Below, piece by piece: positions 25,730-34,136 of a DNA stretch of 64,000 bases. Numbering within the stretch: the stretch's first letter is position 1; the number at the start of each line of letters is the position of its first letter. The notes under the pieces are model-generated. The model saw nothing but the letters and a program-made list of their open reading frames with translations, was not told the origin of the DNA and did no database searches. This DNA is from Roseomonas sp. HF4 (GTDB lineage Bacteria; Pseudomonadota; Alphaproteobacteria; Acetobacterales; Acetobacteraceae): contig NZ_STGD01000002.1 of assembly GCF_005222755.1 (NCBI RefSeq), forward strand, positions 372,001 to 436,000, given 5' to 3'. The position numbers and the translations under genes were made by a program.

Positions 25730-26778
25730 TGGACCTCGCCGCCTTCTGCCGCGCCATCCCGAAGGTGGAGTTGCACGTCCACCTGCTCGGCGCCATCCGC
25801 CTGCCGACGCTGGCCGAGATGGCAGCGCGCCAGGGCGCCGGCTACACGCCGGAGGAGGTGGACGACCTCGCCCGGCGCGACGCCAAGCCCAAGGGCGTGC
25901 TGCACATCCTGCGCGCGCTGGAACAGCGCATCCTGCGCGGCCCCGAGGACCTGCACCGCATCGCCTACGAATACCTGGAGGACGCGGCGGCGCAGGGCGT
26001 CCGCCACGCCGAGATCTTCTGGAACCCGACCGGCACGGCCCGCGATGCCGGCATCGACTACCGCGCGGGCGCGGACGCGATCCTCGCCGCCTTCGACGAC
26101 GCCAGGCACGACCACGGCGTCTCGGCGCTGCTGATCCCCGCGATCGACCGCGAGGCGACGCCCGAGGACGCGGTCGAGATGGTGGACTGGATGCGCGCGC
26201 ACCGGCGCGGGCGCATCGTCGGCCTCGGCATCGACTACCGGGAGAATGACGGCCCGCCGGAAGCCTTCTGGAAGGCGTACCGCCTGGCGAAGCAGGCCGG
26301 CTTCCGGCTGACCGCCCATGCCGGGGAATTCGGCTGCCATTGGCGCAACATCGAGACCGCACTCGACCTGTTGGAGGTCGAGCGCATCGATCACGGCTAC
26401 ACGGTACTCGACAACCCCGCGCTGGCGCGGCGGTGCGCGGAACGCGGCATCGTCTTCACCGTCGTGCCGACCAATTCCTACTACCTGCGGACCCTGCCGC
26501 CGGACCGCTGGGCGGCCGACCATCCGATCCGGCGGATGCCGGCGGCGGGGCTGCTGGTCCACCCGAACACCGACGACCCGCCGCTGCACCGCGTGGACCC
26601 GGCCGGCTGCTGGCTCTCCATGGCGCGCGACTTTGGCTTCGGCCTGGAGGATCTGCGCCGCTTCATGCTGAACGGCATCCTCGGCGCCTTCATCCCGGAC
26701 GACGAGAAGCGCGGGCTTGCCGCCACCTTCGATGCCGAATACGCGCGCCTGCGCGCTGAACTGGAACCGACGCCATGA
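25726..26778 (+). CDS. Adenosine deaminase family protein
   Basis: A 350-residue TIM-barrel deaminase. It has the metal motif HVHL at residues 17-20, the HAGE segment with the catalytic glutamate, IDHGYT, and the late NTDDPPL motif with two aspartates. Family members deaminate adenosine, adenine or related aminopurines. The ATG overlaps the GGT stop as ATGA (25726-25729); a second ATG follows at once. It overlaps the next gene by 4 nt. Its genomic company of gamma-glutamyltransferase and M20 peptidase hints at a substrate other than adenosine; the exact specificity is open. Confidence 0.85.
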   Translation: MMDLAAFCRAIPKVELHVHLLGAIRLPTLAEMAARQGAGYTPEEVDDLARRDAKPKGVLHILRALEQRILRGPEDLHRIAYEYLEDAAAQGVRHAEIFWNPTGTARDAGIDYRAGADAILAAFDDARHDHGVSALLIPAIDREATPEDAVEMVDWMRAHRRGRIVGLGIDYRENDGPPEAFWKAYRLAKQAGFRLTAHAGEFGCHWRNIETALDLLEVERIDHGYTVLDNPALARRCAERGIVFTVVPTNSYYLRTLPPDRWAADHPIRRMPAAGLLVHPNTDDPPLHRVDPAGCWLSMARDFGFGLEDLRRFMLNGILGAFIPDDEKRGLAATFDAEYARLRAELEPTP

Positions 26779-27995
26779 CGCCCACCGAGACCATCGCCGC
26801 CATCCGCGCCGACGCCCGCTTCGCGCGTGCCAGCGAGACGCTCGCCGCAGAGCATGAGCGCACGGTGCAGGACCTGATCACGCTCACGGAGATCCCGGCG
26901 CCGCCCTTCGCAGAGGACCAGCGCGCGAGCGCCTATCTCGACATGCTGAAGGCCCATGGCCTCGAGGAAGTGGAGCAGGACGAGATCGGCAACGTCATGG
27001 GCATCCGCCGCGGCTTCGGCAACGGCGACATGCTGGTGGTAGCCGCGCATCTCGACACCGTCTTCCCCGCCGGCACCGACGTGCGCGTGAAGCGGGAGGG
27101 CACGCGCCTGATGGCGCCCGGCATCGGCGACGACACCTGGTCGCTCGCGGTCAACCTCGCCTACCTCCGCGCCATGGACGCGGCCGGCATTCGCACGCGG
27201 CACGACATCCTGTTCGTCGGCGACGTGGGGGAGGAAGGGCTCGGCGACCTGCGCGGCGTGCGCCACCTTTTCGAGAAAGGCCGCCACCGCGGCCGCCTCC
27301 GCGCCTTCCTGACCGTGGACAGCCCGAACGTGGACGGCATCGTCTCGGGCGGAGTCGGGTCGCGACGCTACCGCGTGACCTTCCGCGGCCCGGGCGGGCA
27401 TTCCTATTCGGCCTTCGGCCTCGTCAACCCGATGTACGCCATGGCGGAAGCGGCACGCGGCCTGGCCGCCGTGCCGGTGCCGGTCGAGCCACCGACCACG
27501 CATTGCGTGAGCGTCGTCTCGGGCGGCACCTCGATCAACGCCATCGCGAATGCGGTCACGATCGAGGTGGACCTGCGCTCGGCTTCCGCCGCGGAACTGG
27601 CACGGCTCGACGGACGCTTCCTCGCGATCGTGGAACAGGCGGTCGCGACCGAGAACGCCGCACGCTCGACCCGCGCCGGCGTCATCACGGCCGAGATCCA
27701 GCGTGTCGGCGACCGCCCGGCAGGCGAGACGCCGAAGGGCGCGCCGATCCGCGACCTGGCCGCGGCAGCCGTCGCGGCCGAGGGGTACCGCCCGAGCTTC
27801 GAATTCTCCTCAACCGACGCGAACGTGCCGATGAGCCTCGGCATTCCGGCACTCAAGATCGGCGCGGGCGGGCGGGGCGGCAGGGCGCATTCGCTCGACG
27901 AATGGCTCGACGTCGAGCCCTTGGAGGTGCTGCGCGGCATGCGGAGCAGCCTCGCGACCATCCTGGCGCTGGCGGGGATGGAAGGGATCGGCTGA
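26775..27995 (+). CDS. M20-family metallopeptidase / deacylase
   Basis: A 406-residue zinc hydrolase of the ArgE/DapE/PepT (M20) family. Visible motifs are AAHLDT (first zinc histidine and aspartate), GIGDDTW (bridging aspartate), GDVGEEGLGD (general-base glutamate pair), and a dimerisation-domain segment GPGGHSYSAFG. It ends with a C-terminal zinc-ligand region near GGRAHSLDEW. It is the last gene of the MBL-GGT-ADA-M20 operon, with a 4-nt overlap to ADA. A triple-hairpin element follows 13 nt after its stop. The substrate is probably an N-acyl or peptidyl amino acid. Confidence 0.88.
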   Translation: MTPTETIAAIRADARFARASETLAAEHERTVQDLITLTEIPAPPFAEDQRASAYLDMLKAHGLEEVEQDEIGNVMGIRRGFGNGDMLVVAAHLDTVFPAGTDVRVKREGTRLMAPGIGDDTWSLAVNLAYLRAMDAAGIRTRHDILFVGDVGEEGLGDLRGVRHLFEKGRHRGRLRAFLTVDSPNVDGIVSGGVGSRRYRVTFRGPGGHSYSAFGLVNPMYAMAEAARGLAAVPVPVEPPTTHCVSVVSGGTSINAIANAVTIEVDLRSASAAELARLDGRFLAIVEQAVATENAARSTRAGVITAEIQRVGDRPAGETPKGAPIRDLAAAAVAAEGYRPSFEFSSTDANVPMSLGIPALKIGAGGRGGRAHSLDEWLDVEPLEVLRGMRSSLATILALAGMEGIG

Positions 27996-28008
27996 TCGCG
28001 GGAATGTT

Positions 28009-28133
28009 GGGGGAGGAGAACCTCCCCCAAACCCCCTCCCTTCTTTGGGACTTGGCGCCCGTCCTGGAAGGTCGGGCTCCAGGTGACAAAGAAGGCTGAG
28101 GGGGGGTCGGGGGGAGAAGTTCTCTTCTCTCCC
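28009..28133 (+). repeat. Dispersed triple-hairpin intergenic element, copy 3
   Basis: Near-identical in plan to copy 1. Hairpin 1 is GGGGGAGG-AGAA-CCTCCCCC (28009-28028). Hairpin 2 has arms CCTTCTTTG (28039-28047) and CAAAGAAGG (28087-28095). Hairpin 3 is GGGGGGAGAAG-TTCT-CTTCTCTCCC (28109-28133) with one G-T pair, a base change that keeps the stem. It lies between the convergent M20 peptidase and solute-binding-protein genes, 13 nt after the former's stop. Confidence 0.85.
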
Positions 28134-28146
28134 AGGCCAGCCCGCA

Positions 28147-28875
28147 TCACCCCGGCGGCGCCACCGACAGGCCGTGCACGCCATGCTTCTCGATCAGCCG
28201 CGCGACCAGGCCGCTCGCCTTCGCCTCCTCGACGAAGCCGGCGAGAAATTCCGCCGCCGCCGCGTTCGCCCGCGCCGTGCCGATCGCCTGCTGCACGGCG
28301 CTGAACTGCCCGTCCAGGATGCGCGAGCCCGGCAGCGCCGCGGCGTCCTTGATCAGCCTTGGGCGGAGCCCGGCCAGCGCCTCCAGCCCCTGGTCCGTGA
28401 ACAGCCGGAAGGCGGCGTCGATGCTCTCCGCGCGCAGCAGCGTCGCACTCGTGATATTGCGCTCGAGCCAGAGGTCGTAGGCCGCGCGCGCCGTGCTCGC
28501 GATGCGGATGCCCGCGCGATCCACCTCGGCGATCGAGCCGATGGTCGAGCCGGGCGGCACCAGGTAGGTCGCCTCGATCTCGGCATAGGCGGCGCTGAAG
28601 GCGATCGTCTCGGCGCGCTGCGGCTCGGCGCCGATCAGCGCGATGTCCCAGGCGTCGGTGCCGCAGGCATCCGCCACCAGCCCGGGCGATCGGAAGGGCA
28701 CCAGGCGAAGCGGCACGCCGAGGCGCTCGGCGACCGCGCGCGCCATGTCGGGCGAGACGCCGACCGGGCTGCCATGTTCGTCCCGCCCGGTCACGAGCAG
28801 GAAGTTGCTGAGATTGATGCCGGCGCGCAGCGCGCCCGTCGGCGCCAGTTGCAGCCGGGCCACGTCGGGGCTCAT
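28147..28875 (-). CDS. Solute-binding-protein-3 family protein without a signal peptide
   Basis: A 242-residue protein of the bacterial extracellular solute-binding family 3 (amino-acid-binding fold), recognised from ALRAGINLSNFLLVTG, SPVGVSPDMARAVAERLG and the later hinge segments. The start MSPDVARLQLAP at 28875 is fixed by its ATGA overlap with the oxygenase gene and leaves no room for an export signal, and no permease lies beside it. It may be a cytoplasmic ligand-binding protein or an enzyme built on this fold. Co-translation with the 2OG oxygenase points to a shared substrate. Confidence 0.8.
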   Translation of the reverse strand: MSPDVARLQLAPTGALRAGINLSNFLLVTGRDEHGSPVGVSPDMARAVAERLGVPLRLVPFRSPGLVADACGTDAWDIALIGAEPQRAETIAFSAAYAEIEATYLVPPGSTIGSIAEVDRAGIRIASTARAAYDLWLERNITSATLLRAESIDAAFRLFTDQGLEALAGLRPRLIKDAAALPGSRILDGQFSAVQQAIGTARANAAAAEFLAGFVEEAKASGLVARLIEKHGVHGLSVAPPG

Positions 28876-29861
28876 GCGCCCTGCATCTCCACCTTCTCCG
28901 CGCCGTCGGCAGCATGGTGGAAATTCGCGCGCTGGTAGCCGGTCATGAACTCCGGATAGGTGATGGGCGGCATCCGGGCCGGGCTGCCATCGGCGGTGAT
29001 CGGCGCCATCACCGCGTCGTAGCTCGCATCGAAGAAGAACGGAATCGCGTAGCGTTCGCGGCCCGACCGGTTGATCACGCGGTGCGGCGTGGCGAGGAAA
29101 CGGTTGTCCGTCCAGCGCCGCAGCATCATGCCGCCATTGATGAGCAGCGCGCCTTCCGGCGCCGGCGCATCGACCCATTCGCCGCTGGTCAGCCGCAGCG
29201 ACAGGCCGGGGATACGGTTCTGCGCCAGGATGGTCATGAAGGACGTGTCGAGATGCGGCGCGATGCCGAACTCGTTCTCCGGCGCCGTCGGCTCCTGCTG
29301 CGGGTAGTGCGACATGCGGAGCGTGTACATCGGCTCCCGGAAGAAGGGCGCGAAGAAGTCGGCCTTCTGGTCGAGCGCGCGGGCGTAGATCGGCAGCAGC
29401 GACAACGCGAGCCCCTCGAACGCGTCGCAGGCGGCCAGCACCTTTTCGCGGAAGCCGGGCAGGCCAGTCGGCCACTGGTTGCGGCCACGGAAGCGCACGC
29501 GGCCGATCACGTCGGGATGATCGGCCGGGAGGTCCCGCTTGAAGAACACCGCCTCGTTCGCGTTGGGCAACGCGACATCGCCCACCGCGTTGACACGCGT
29601 GGTCGCCCCGCGCATCGGCATATAGCCGATGTTGTGCTCGTTGATCTTCAGCGCGAGCTTGGCGTCGAGCGGCTGCGCGTGGAACAGCTCGGCCGCGGCG
29701 AAGGTCGCGTCCAGAAGCGCCTGCGGGATGCCGTGGTTGCGCACGAAGTAGAAGCCGACCTCGGTGAAGGCCTCGCGCAGCGCGGTGCCAAGTGCCTCCA
29801 GCGCACCGGGCGCGCCCGCGCGGAAGGGGCCGAGGTCAAGAACGGGGATCTTGTCGCTCAT
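28872..29861 (-). CDS. Isopenicillin-N-synthase-like 2-oxoglutarate/Fe(II) oxygenase
   Basis: A 329-residue non-heme iron dioxygenase. The N-terminal DIOX_N part is clear (PVLDLGPFRAG, EVGFYFVRNHGIP). The iron-binding triad is H and D in APHLDTSF and the distal His in TPHRVINRSGRERY, where the arginine binds 2-oxoglutarate. These enzymes hydroxylate or desaturate amino acids, purines or secondary metabolites. It is translationally coupled to the signal-less binding protein downstream; 63 nt separate it from the Bug-type gene end upstream. Substrate is unknown. Confidence 0.88.
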   Translation of the reverse strand: MSDKIPVLDLGPFRAGAPGALEALGTALREAFTEVGFYFVRNHGIPQALLDATFAAAELFHAQPLDAKLALKINEHNIGYMPMRGATTRVNAVGDVALPNANEAVFFKRDLPADHPDVIGRVRFRGRNQWPTGLPGFREKVLAACDAFEGLALSLLPIYARALDQKADFFAPFFREPMYTLRMSHYPQQEPTAPENEFGIAPHLDTSFMTILAQNRIPGLSLRLTSGEWVDAPAPEGALLINGGMMLRRWTDNRFLATPHRVINRSGRERYAIPFFFDASYDAVMAPITADGSPARMPPITYPEFMTGYQRANFHHAADGAEKVEMQGA

Positions 29862-29924
29862 CGGGGCGTCTCCTGGGCCGGGATGAAAAGCGTCGCACCG
29901 GCAAGCGGTGCGCGCAACGGGGGC

Positions 29925-30902
29925 TTAGGCCGGCAGCAGGTTCAGCCGGCGCAGCAGGTCGCGCTCCTCCTCGAAGGTGCGCTGCATGTCGGCGCGATAG
30001 GCGTCGCCATCCTTGAGGATCAGCGGCTGGTCGAGCCGTTCGAGGAACTGAAGGTGGGCGGGTTCCTGCGCGGCCTCGCGGAAGGCGTCGGCCAGCACGC
30101 GCACCACGCCGGCATCCATCCCGCGCGGCCCGATCAGCCCGCCCGGGCTGTCGACCGCGATGTCGATGCCCTGCTCGCGCAGCGTCGCCACCTCCGGGAA
30201 GCGCCGCGCGCGGCCGGTCGTGTAGATGGCCAGCAGGCGCAGTTGCCCCGCGAGCACCATCGGCGCCCAGCCCGAGGATTCCGAGGCGAAGTCGATCTCC
30301 CCGCCGAGCAGTGCGCGCAGCGTGTCCGCCGTGCCGCGATAGGGCACATGCGTCCAGGTCAGGTCCTTCATCATGCCGATGCGCGCCATCACCAGATGCT
30401 GCGTCGATCCGGTCCCGAGCGTGCCGTAGTTGAGCTTCCCCGGATTGGCGCGGGCATGCGCGAGCAACGCGTCGAGCGTGCGCCACGGCGCGTCGGCCCG
30501 CACGACGAGGCCCATGGTGAAGCCCGTGATCTGCAGGATGTAGGTGAGGTCGTCGATCGGATGGTAGGGCGGGCGCGGGTTCAGCAGCATCTGCCGCACC
30601 ACCCCGACATGCATCTGGGAGATGGCGTAGCCGTCCGGCCGCGCCTCCTTCAGCGCCATGGCGCCGAGGATGCCGGCGGCGCCTGCCCGGTTCTCGACCA
30701 CCACGGGCTGGCCGAGCTTGCGCGTGACGGCTTCCGCCATGATGCGGAATCCCGTGTCGGCGGGCCCGCCGGCCGTCCATGGCACGATCAGGCGGATCGG
30801 GCGGTCGGGGAAGCGCGCCTGCGCGAAGGCCGGAAGCGGCAGCGCGGCAAGGCCGAGCAGGGCGGCCCTGCGCGTCAGGCGGGGCGGCATGATGGCGGTC
30901 AT
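29925..30902 (-). CDS. Bug/TctC-family periplasmic substrate-binding protein
   Basis: A 325-residue binding protein of the tripartite tricarboxylate transporter type. It has a twin-arginine-like export signal (LTRRAALLGLAALPLPAFA) and the conserved RPIRLIVPWTAGGPAD segment, with later family landmarks NRAGAAG and PYRGTAD. Start ATG 30902 gives the usual length. No TctA or TctB membrane partners are nearby, which is common for the expanded Bug family. It is divergent from the amino-acid binding protein at 31027 across 124 nt. Ligand probably a carboxylate; not identifiable. Confidence 0.9.
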   Translation of the reverse strand: MTAIMPPRLTRRAALLGLAALPLPAFAQARFPDRPIRLIVPWTAGGPADTGFRIMAEAVTRKLGQPVVVENRAGAAGILGAMALKEARPDGYAISQMHVGVVRQMLLNPRPPYHPIDDLTYILQITGFTMGLVVRADAPWRTLDALLAHARANPGKLNYGTLGTGSTQHLVMARIGMMKDLTWTHVPYRGTADTLRALLGGEIDFASESSGWAPMVLAGQLRLLAIYTTGRARRFPEVATLREQGIDIAVDSPGGLIGPRGMDAGVVRVLADAFREAAQEPAHLQFLERLDQPLILKDGDAYRADMQRTFEEERDLLRRLNLLPA

Positions 30903-31026
30903 GGCTGGTCTCCCTGGCAGGGGGAAAGTCTGGCGCGCGGAAGCGGTGCACCGCAAGCCCCGCCCTTGCCGGCATCGCCGCCCGCGGCCTAGCCTCGCGC
31001 AGAAGATCAACAGATCGGAGACGACG

Positions 31027-31848
31027 ATGCGACCGACCGACCGCCGTTCCCTTTTCGCGCTGACCGCGGCGCTGGCCGCCGGCGCCGCGCTTCCCGCCGG
31101 TGCGCGCCCGCTCGACCAGGTGCTGTCGTCGCGCCGGTTGCGTGCGGGCATCAACCCGACCCTGCCGCCCTTCGGCACCTTCAACGACCGCAACCAGATC
31201 GACGGCTTCGATGCCGACATCGCGCGGGAGATCGCGCGGCGGATGAACATCGAGCTCGAAATCGTACAGGTCGGCAGCCCCGACCGCATCCCCTTCCTAC
31301 AGGCCGACCGCATCGACATCGTGCTCGGCGCCATGACCCGCACGATCGAGCGCGCGCTGGTGATCGACTACACCCATCCGCTGCACACCCAGTCCGTCGT
31401 TGTCCTGACGAAGGAAAGCGGCACGGCCAAGCCCGTCAACCGGCTCGCGGACCTCAACGACCGCGCCGTGCGGCTGGTGCAGGTTCGCGGCACAATCGGC
31501 GTGCCCTGGATCCAGGCCAATGCGCCGCAGGCGCAGGTCACGCTGCTCGACAACTACCCGGACACCTTCCGCGCCCTTGCGCAGGGCCGTGCGGACGCGA
31601 TGGTCGACGTGTTCGAAAGCGTGGTCATCCCGATGCGCAACTTCCAGGGCACGCCCTGGAAGATCCTGGACGAGGTGATCGCCTCCACCTGGGTCGGCAT
31701 CGGCGTGCAGAAGGGCAACACGACGCTGCGCGACGTGCTGAACGTCATCCTGTTCGAACTCCACCGCACGGGCTTCGTGAACGCGACCTGGGAGAAGTGG
31801 TTCGGCAGCCCGATGCGCACGCAGATCCCCTTCAACCCGATGTTCTGA
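31027..31848 (+). CDS. Amino-acid ABC transporter substrate-binding protein, set 1
   Basis: A 273-residue family-3 solute-binding protein with a Tat-like export signal (TDRRSLFALTAALAAG). Binding-fold landmarks are RLRAGINPTLPPFGTF, DGFDADIAREIARRM and DIVLGAMTRTIERA. It starts the set SBP-permease-permease (31027-33232), with 1-nt and 3-nt gaps. It is clearly paralogous to the binding protein at 37805-38629 (both have GINPTLPP or GVNPTLPP, NQIDGF, and LLDNYPD). Ligand probably a cyclic or D-amino acid, judged only from the adjacent dehydrogenase genes. Confidence 0.9.
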   Translation: MRPTDRRSLFALTAALAAGAALPAGARPLDQVLSSRRLRAGINPTLPPFGTFNDRNQIDGFDADIAREIARRMNIELEIVQVGSPDRIPFLQADRIDIVLGAMTRTIERALVIDYTHPLHTQSVVVLTKESGTAKPVNRLADLNDRAVRLVQVRGTIGVPWIQANAPQAQVTLLDNYPDTFRALAQGRADAMVDVFESVVIPMRNFQGTPWKILDEVIASTWVGIGVQKGNTTLRDVLNVILFELHRTGFVNATWEKWFGSPMRTQIPFNPMF

Positions 31849-31849
31849 C

Positions 31850-32518
31850 ATGACGCTCCAGTACGGGCAGGTCCTGCACTACCTGCCCGACTTCCTGCTG
31901 GGCGCCGGCATGGCGCTCTGGATCGCGGCGGTCGCCTTCGCGGGCGGCCTGCTGATCGGGCTGGCGGGCGCGGCGGTGCTGACGCAGGGGTCGCGCTGGG
32001 CGCGCGTGCCCACGCTCATGTATGTCCGCTTCTTCACCTACACGCCGCAGCTCGTGCAGATCTTCTTCCTCTTCTTCGCCCTGCCCGAATTCGGCATCAT
32101 CCTGTCGCCCATCGCGGCGGTGCTGATCGGGATGACGCTGAACGCCGGCGCGTATCTCACCGAGATCGAGCGCGCGGGCTTCGCCTCGGTGCCGCAGGCG
32201 GAGCTGGACGCGGCCGAGACGCTCGGCTTCTCCCGCATCCAGACGGTCTGGTACGTCATTGCGCCGCATGTGGTGCGCACGCTCTACCCGTCGCTGTCGA
32301 ACCACTACATCATCATGACGCTCGGCACCTCGATGGCAGCGATCTTCGGCGTCGAGGAACTGACCGGCCGTGCGCTCAACGCCAACGCCATCTCCTTCCG
32401 GTCGGTCGAGATCTTCTCGATCGCGGCCGGGCTCTACATCCTGCTGACCATCGTCGCGTCGGTGCTGCTCTGGCTGGTCGGACGCTGGCTGTTCCGCGTC
32501 AAGGCGAGGGCGTTCTAG
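31850..32518 (+). CDS. Amino-acid ABC transporter permease, set 1 (first subunit)
   Basis: A 222-residue HisM/GlnP-type inner-membrane permease, with about five hydrophobic segments and the EAA loop AELDAAETLGFSRIQT that contacts the ATPase. It has a near-copy at 38636-39310; in both, the segment GMTLNAGAYLTEIERAGF / GMSLNAGAYLTEIQRAGF is almost identical. It forms a heterodimer with the next gene's product. The partner ATPase is likely the one encoded at 37033, the only one nearby. Confidence 0.9.
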   Translation: MTLQYGQVLHYLPDFLLGAGMALWIAAVAFAGGLLIGLAGAAVLTQGSRWARVPTLMYVRFFTYTPQLVQIFFLFFALPEFGIILSPIAAVLIGMTLNAGAYLTEIERAGFASVPQAELDAAETLGFSRIQTVWYVIAPHVVRTLYPSLSNHYIIMTLGTSMAAIFGVEELTGRALNANAISFRSVEIFSIAAGLYILLTIVASVLLWLVGRWLFRVKARAF

Positions 32519-32521
32519 GCG

Positions 32522-33232
32522 ATGTCGGCCTGGCAGATCCTGGCGAACGAGGCGCCGCGCTTCTTCACCTGGTGGAACATGGTCTTCCTCGGCCAGGCGG
32601 TGCTGAACACGCTCATCGCGTCGGTCGTGGGCTGCGCGCTCGGCTACGCGGCGGGCTTCCTGCTGGCGACGCTGCGGCTGCCGCAGGTCATGCCGTTCGC
32701 ACCCGTGCGCACGGTGGCGATCCTGTGGGTCGAGGCCTTCCGCCGCATCCCCTTCCTGGTGCTGCTGCTGCTGGTCTTCTTCCTGAGCCAGGCGCTCGGG
32801 CTGGCGGCGCCGCTCTGGGCGGTCGCCATCGCCGCCGTCGCCATCCGCATGAGCGCGCTCGCCGCCGAGAACGTGCGCGCGGGCTACGACAGCGTACGCC
32901 CGCAGCAATGGGAGGCGGCGCTGACCATGAACATCCCGGCGCTGGCCGCGCTGCGCCGCATCGTGCTGCCGCAATCCTGGAAGGTGATCCTGCCGCCGTC
33001 GATCGTGCATGTGCTCAGCATGGTGAAGGAGACCTCGCTCGTCTCGCAGATCGGCTTCATCGAGATCACCTTCGCCGCCAAGATGCTGACCCAACGCGGC
33101 TTCAGCGCCATGATCACCTACGGCACGGCGCTGCTGCTGTACTTTTGCCTGTCCTGGGCGCTGGCATCGCTGGCCCGCGTCGCGGAACGGCGCCTCACGT
33201 CGCGCCCGACCTTCACAATCCCGACGCCCTGA
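32522..33232 (+). CDS. Amino-acid ABC transporter permease, set 1 (second subunit)
   Basis: A 236-residue permease with the EAA-loop sequence PQQWEAALTMNIPALAALRR and about five hydrophobic segments. It is the counterpart of the permease at 39313. Its 3' end overlaps the 3' end of the convergent DHDPS-family gene by 20 nt (33213-33232), so its last codons are antisense to that gene. It completes importer set 1. Confidence 0.9.
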   Translation: MSAWQILANEAPRFFTWWNMVFLGQAVLNTLIASVVGCALGYAAGFLLATLRLPQVMPFAPVRTVAILWVEAFRRIPFLVLLLLVFFLSQALGLAAPLWAVAIAAVAIRMSALAAENVRAGYDSVRPQQWEAALTMNIPALAALRRIVLPQSWKVILPPSIVHVLSMVKETSLVSQIGFIEITFAAKMLTQRGFSAMITYGTALLLYFCLSWALASLARVAERRLTSRPTFTIPTP

Positions 33233-34136
33233 GCGCGGCCCGCAGGCTGGCCGCGTCGGCCTCGTCCACCGGCGGATGCGGCGGGCGGACGGCGGCGTCG
33301 GGGATGATCCCCATCTCCCGCAGGCACCATTTCAGCCGCGCCGTCGCGCGCCCGGCGGGTGGCGCGCCGTAGATCGCCTCGGCCAGCGGCTCCAGCCGCT
33401 CATGCAGGGCGCGGGCGGCGGGCAGGTCGTTCGCGCGCACGGCGGCATCCAGCGCCACGATTTCGTCCGGCATCAGGTCCGCCAGCGAGACGAGGCTGCC
33501 GTCGCTGCCATGGACCATGCAGGCCAGCAGGTGCTCGTCCCCGCTCGCGCAGACCGCGACATCGGGGCGCAGCCGGCGCACCTGGCGGCGGAGCGCGTCG
33601 TAGCCATCGACCTCCCAGCCACCTTCCTTGATGCCGACGACGGTTTCGATCTTCAGGAGTTCCGCCAGCGTGTCCGACGTGAAGGCCATGCGCCCGGCGG
33701 CGTGGTGCGCCTGGAACAGGAAGATCGGCAGCCCGGGAACCGCATCCGCCACCGCGCGATGATGCAGCACGGCCATCGCCGTGGTGTGCGCCAGCGCGAA
33801 GGCATTGGGCAGGAAGACCATGACGGCGTCGGCGCCGGCCGCACCTGCCTCGCGCGCTTCCTCGGCGGCCTCATGACTCGATTCCGCGTTCACGCCGGCG
33901 ACCACCAGGCGCGTCCCGTCGAGCGTCGCGCGCGTCACCTCGACCGCGCGGCGCTTCTCGGCGCGCGTGATGACGAAGTTCTCCCCGGCATGGCCGTTGA
34001 TCAGCACGCCGCGGATCCCTGGGCGCAGCACGCAATGCGCGGTATGCGCGGCGTAGGCGTCCCAGTCGGGTGCGAAATCCGCGCGCATCGGCAGCACCGT
34101 GGAGGGATAGATGCCGTGGAACCGCGTCCCGCTCAT
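33213..34136 (-). CDS. Dihydrodipicolinate synthase/N-acetylneuraminate lyase family protein
   Basis: A 307-residue class I aldolase-fold protein. The substrate-carboxylate motif is GHAGENF (usual GxxGE) near residue 48, and the Schiff-base lysine is Lys170 in VVGIKEGG. The tyrosine normally found in the YNxP motif is missing: the equivalent segment reads IFLFQAHHAAG. Members next to HcnABC/LhpBEF-like dehydrogenases include 1-pyrroline-4-hydroxy-2-carboxylate deaminase of hydroxyproline breakdown, so a deaminase or lyase role in that kind of pathway is plausible. It is last in a four-gene operon in which every junction is a 4-nt overlap. Confidence 0.85.
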   Translation of the reverse strand: MSGTRFHGIYPSTVLPMRADFAPDWDAYAAHTAHCVLRPGIRGVLINGHAGENFVITRAEKRRAVEVTRATLDGTRLVVAGVNAESSHEAAEEAREAGAAGADAVMVFLPNAFALAHTTAMAVLHHRAVADAVPGLPIFLFQAHHAAGRMAFTSDTLAELLKIETVVGIKEGGWEVDGYDALRRQVRRLRPDVAVCASGDEHLLACMVHGSDGSLVSLADLMPDEIVALDAAVRANDLPAARALHERLEPLAEAIYGAPPAGRATARLKWCLREMGIIPDAAVRPPHPPVDEADAASLRAALRASGL

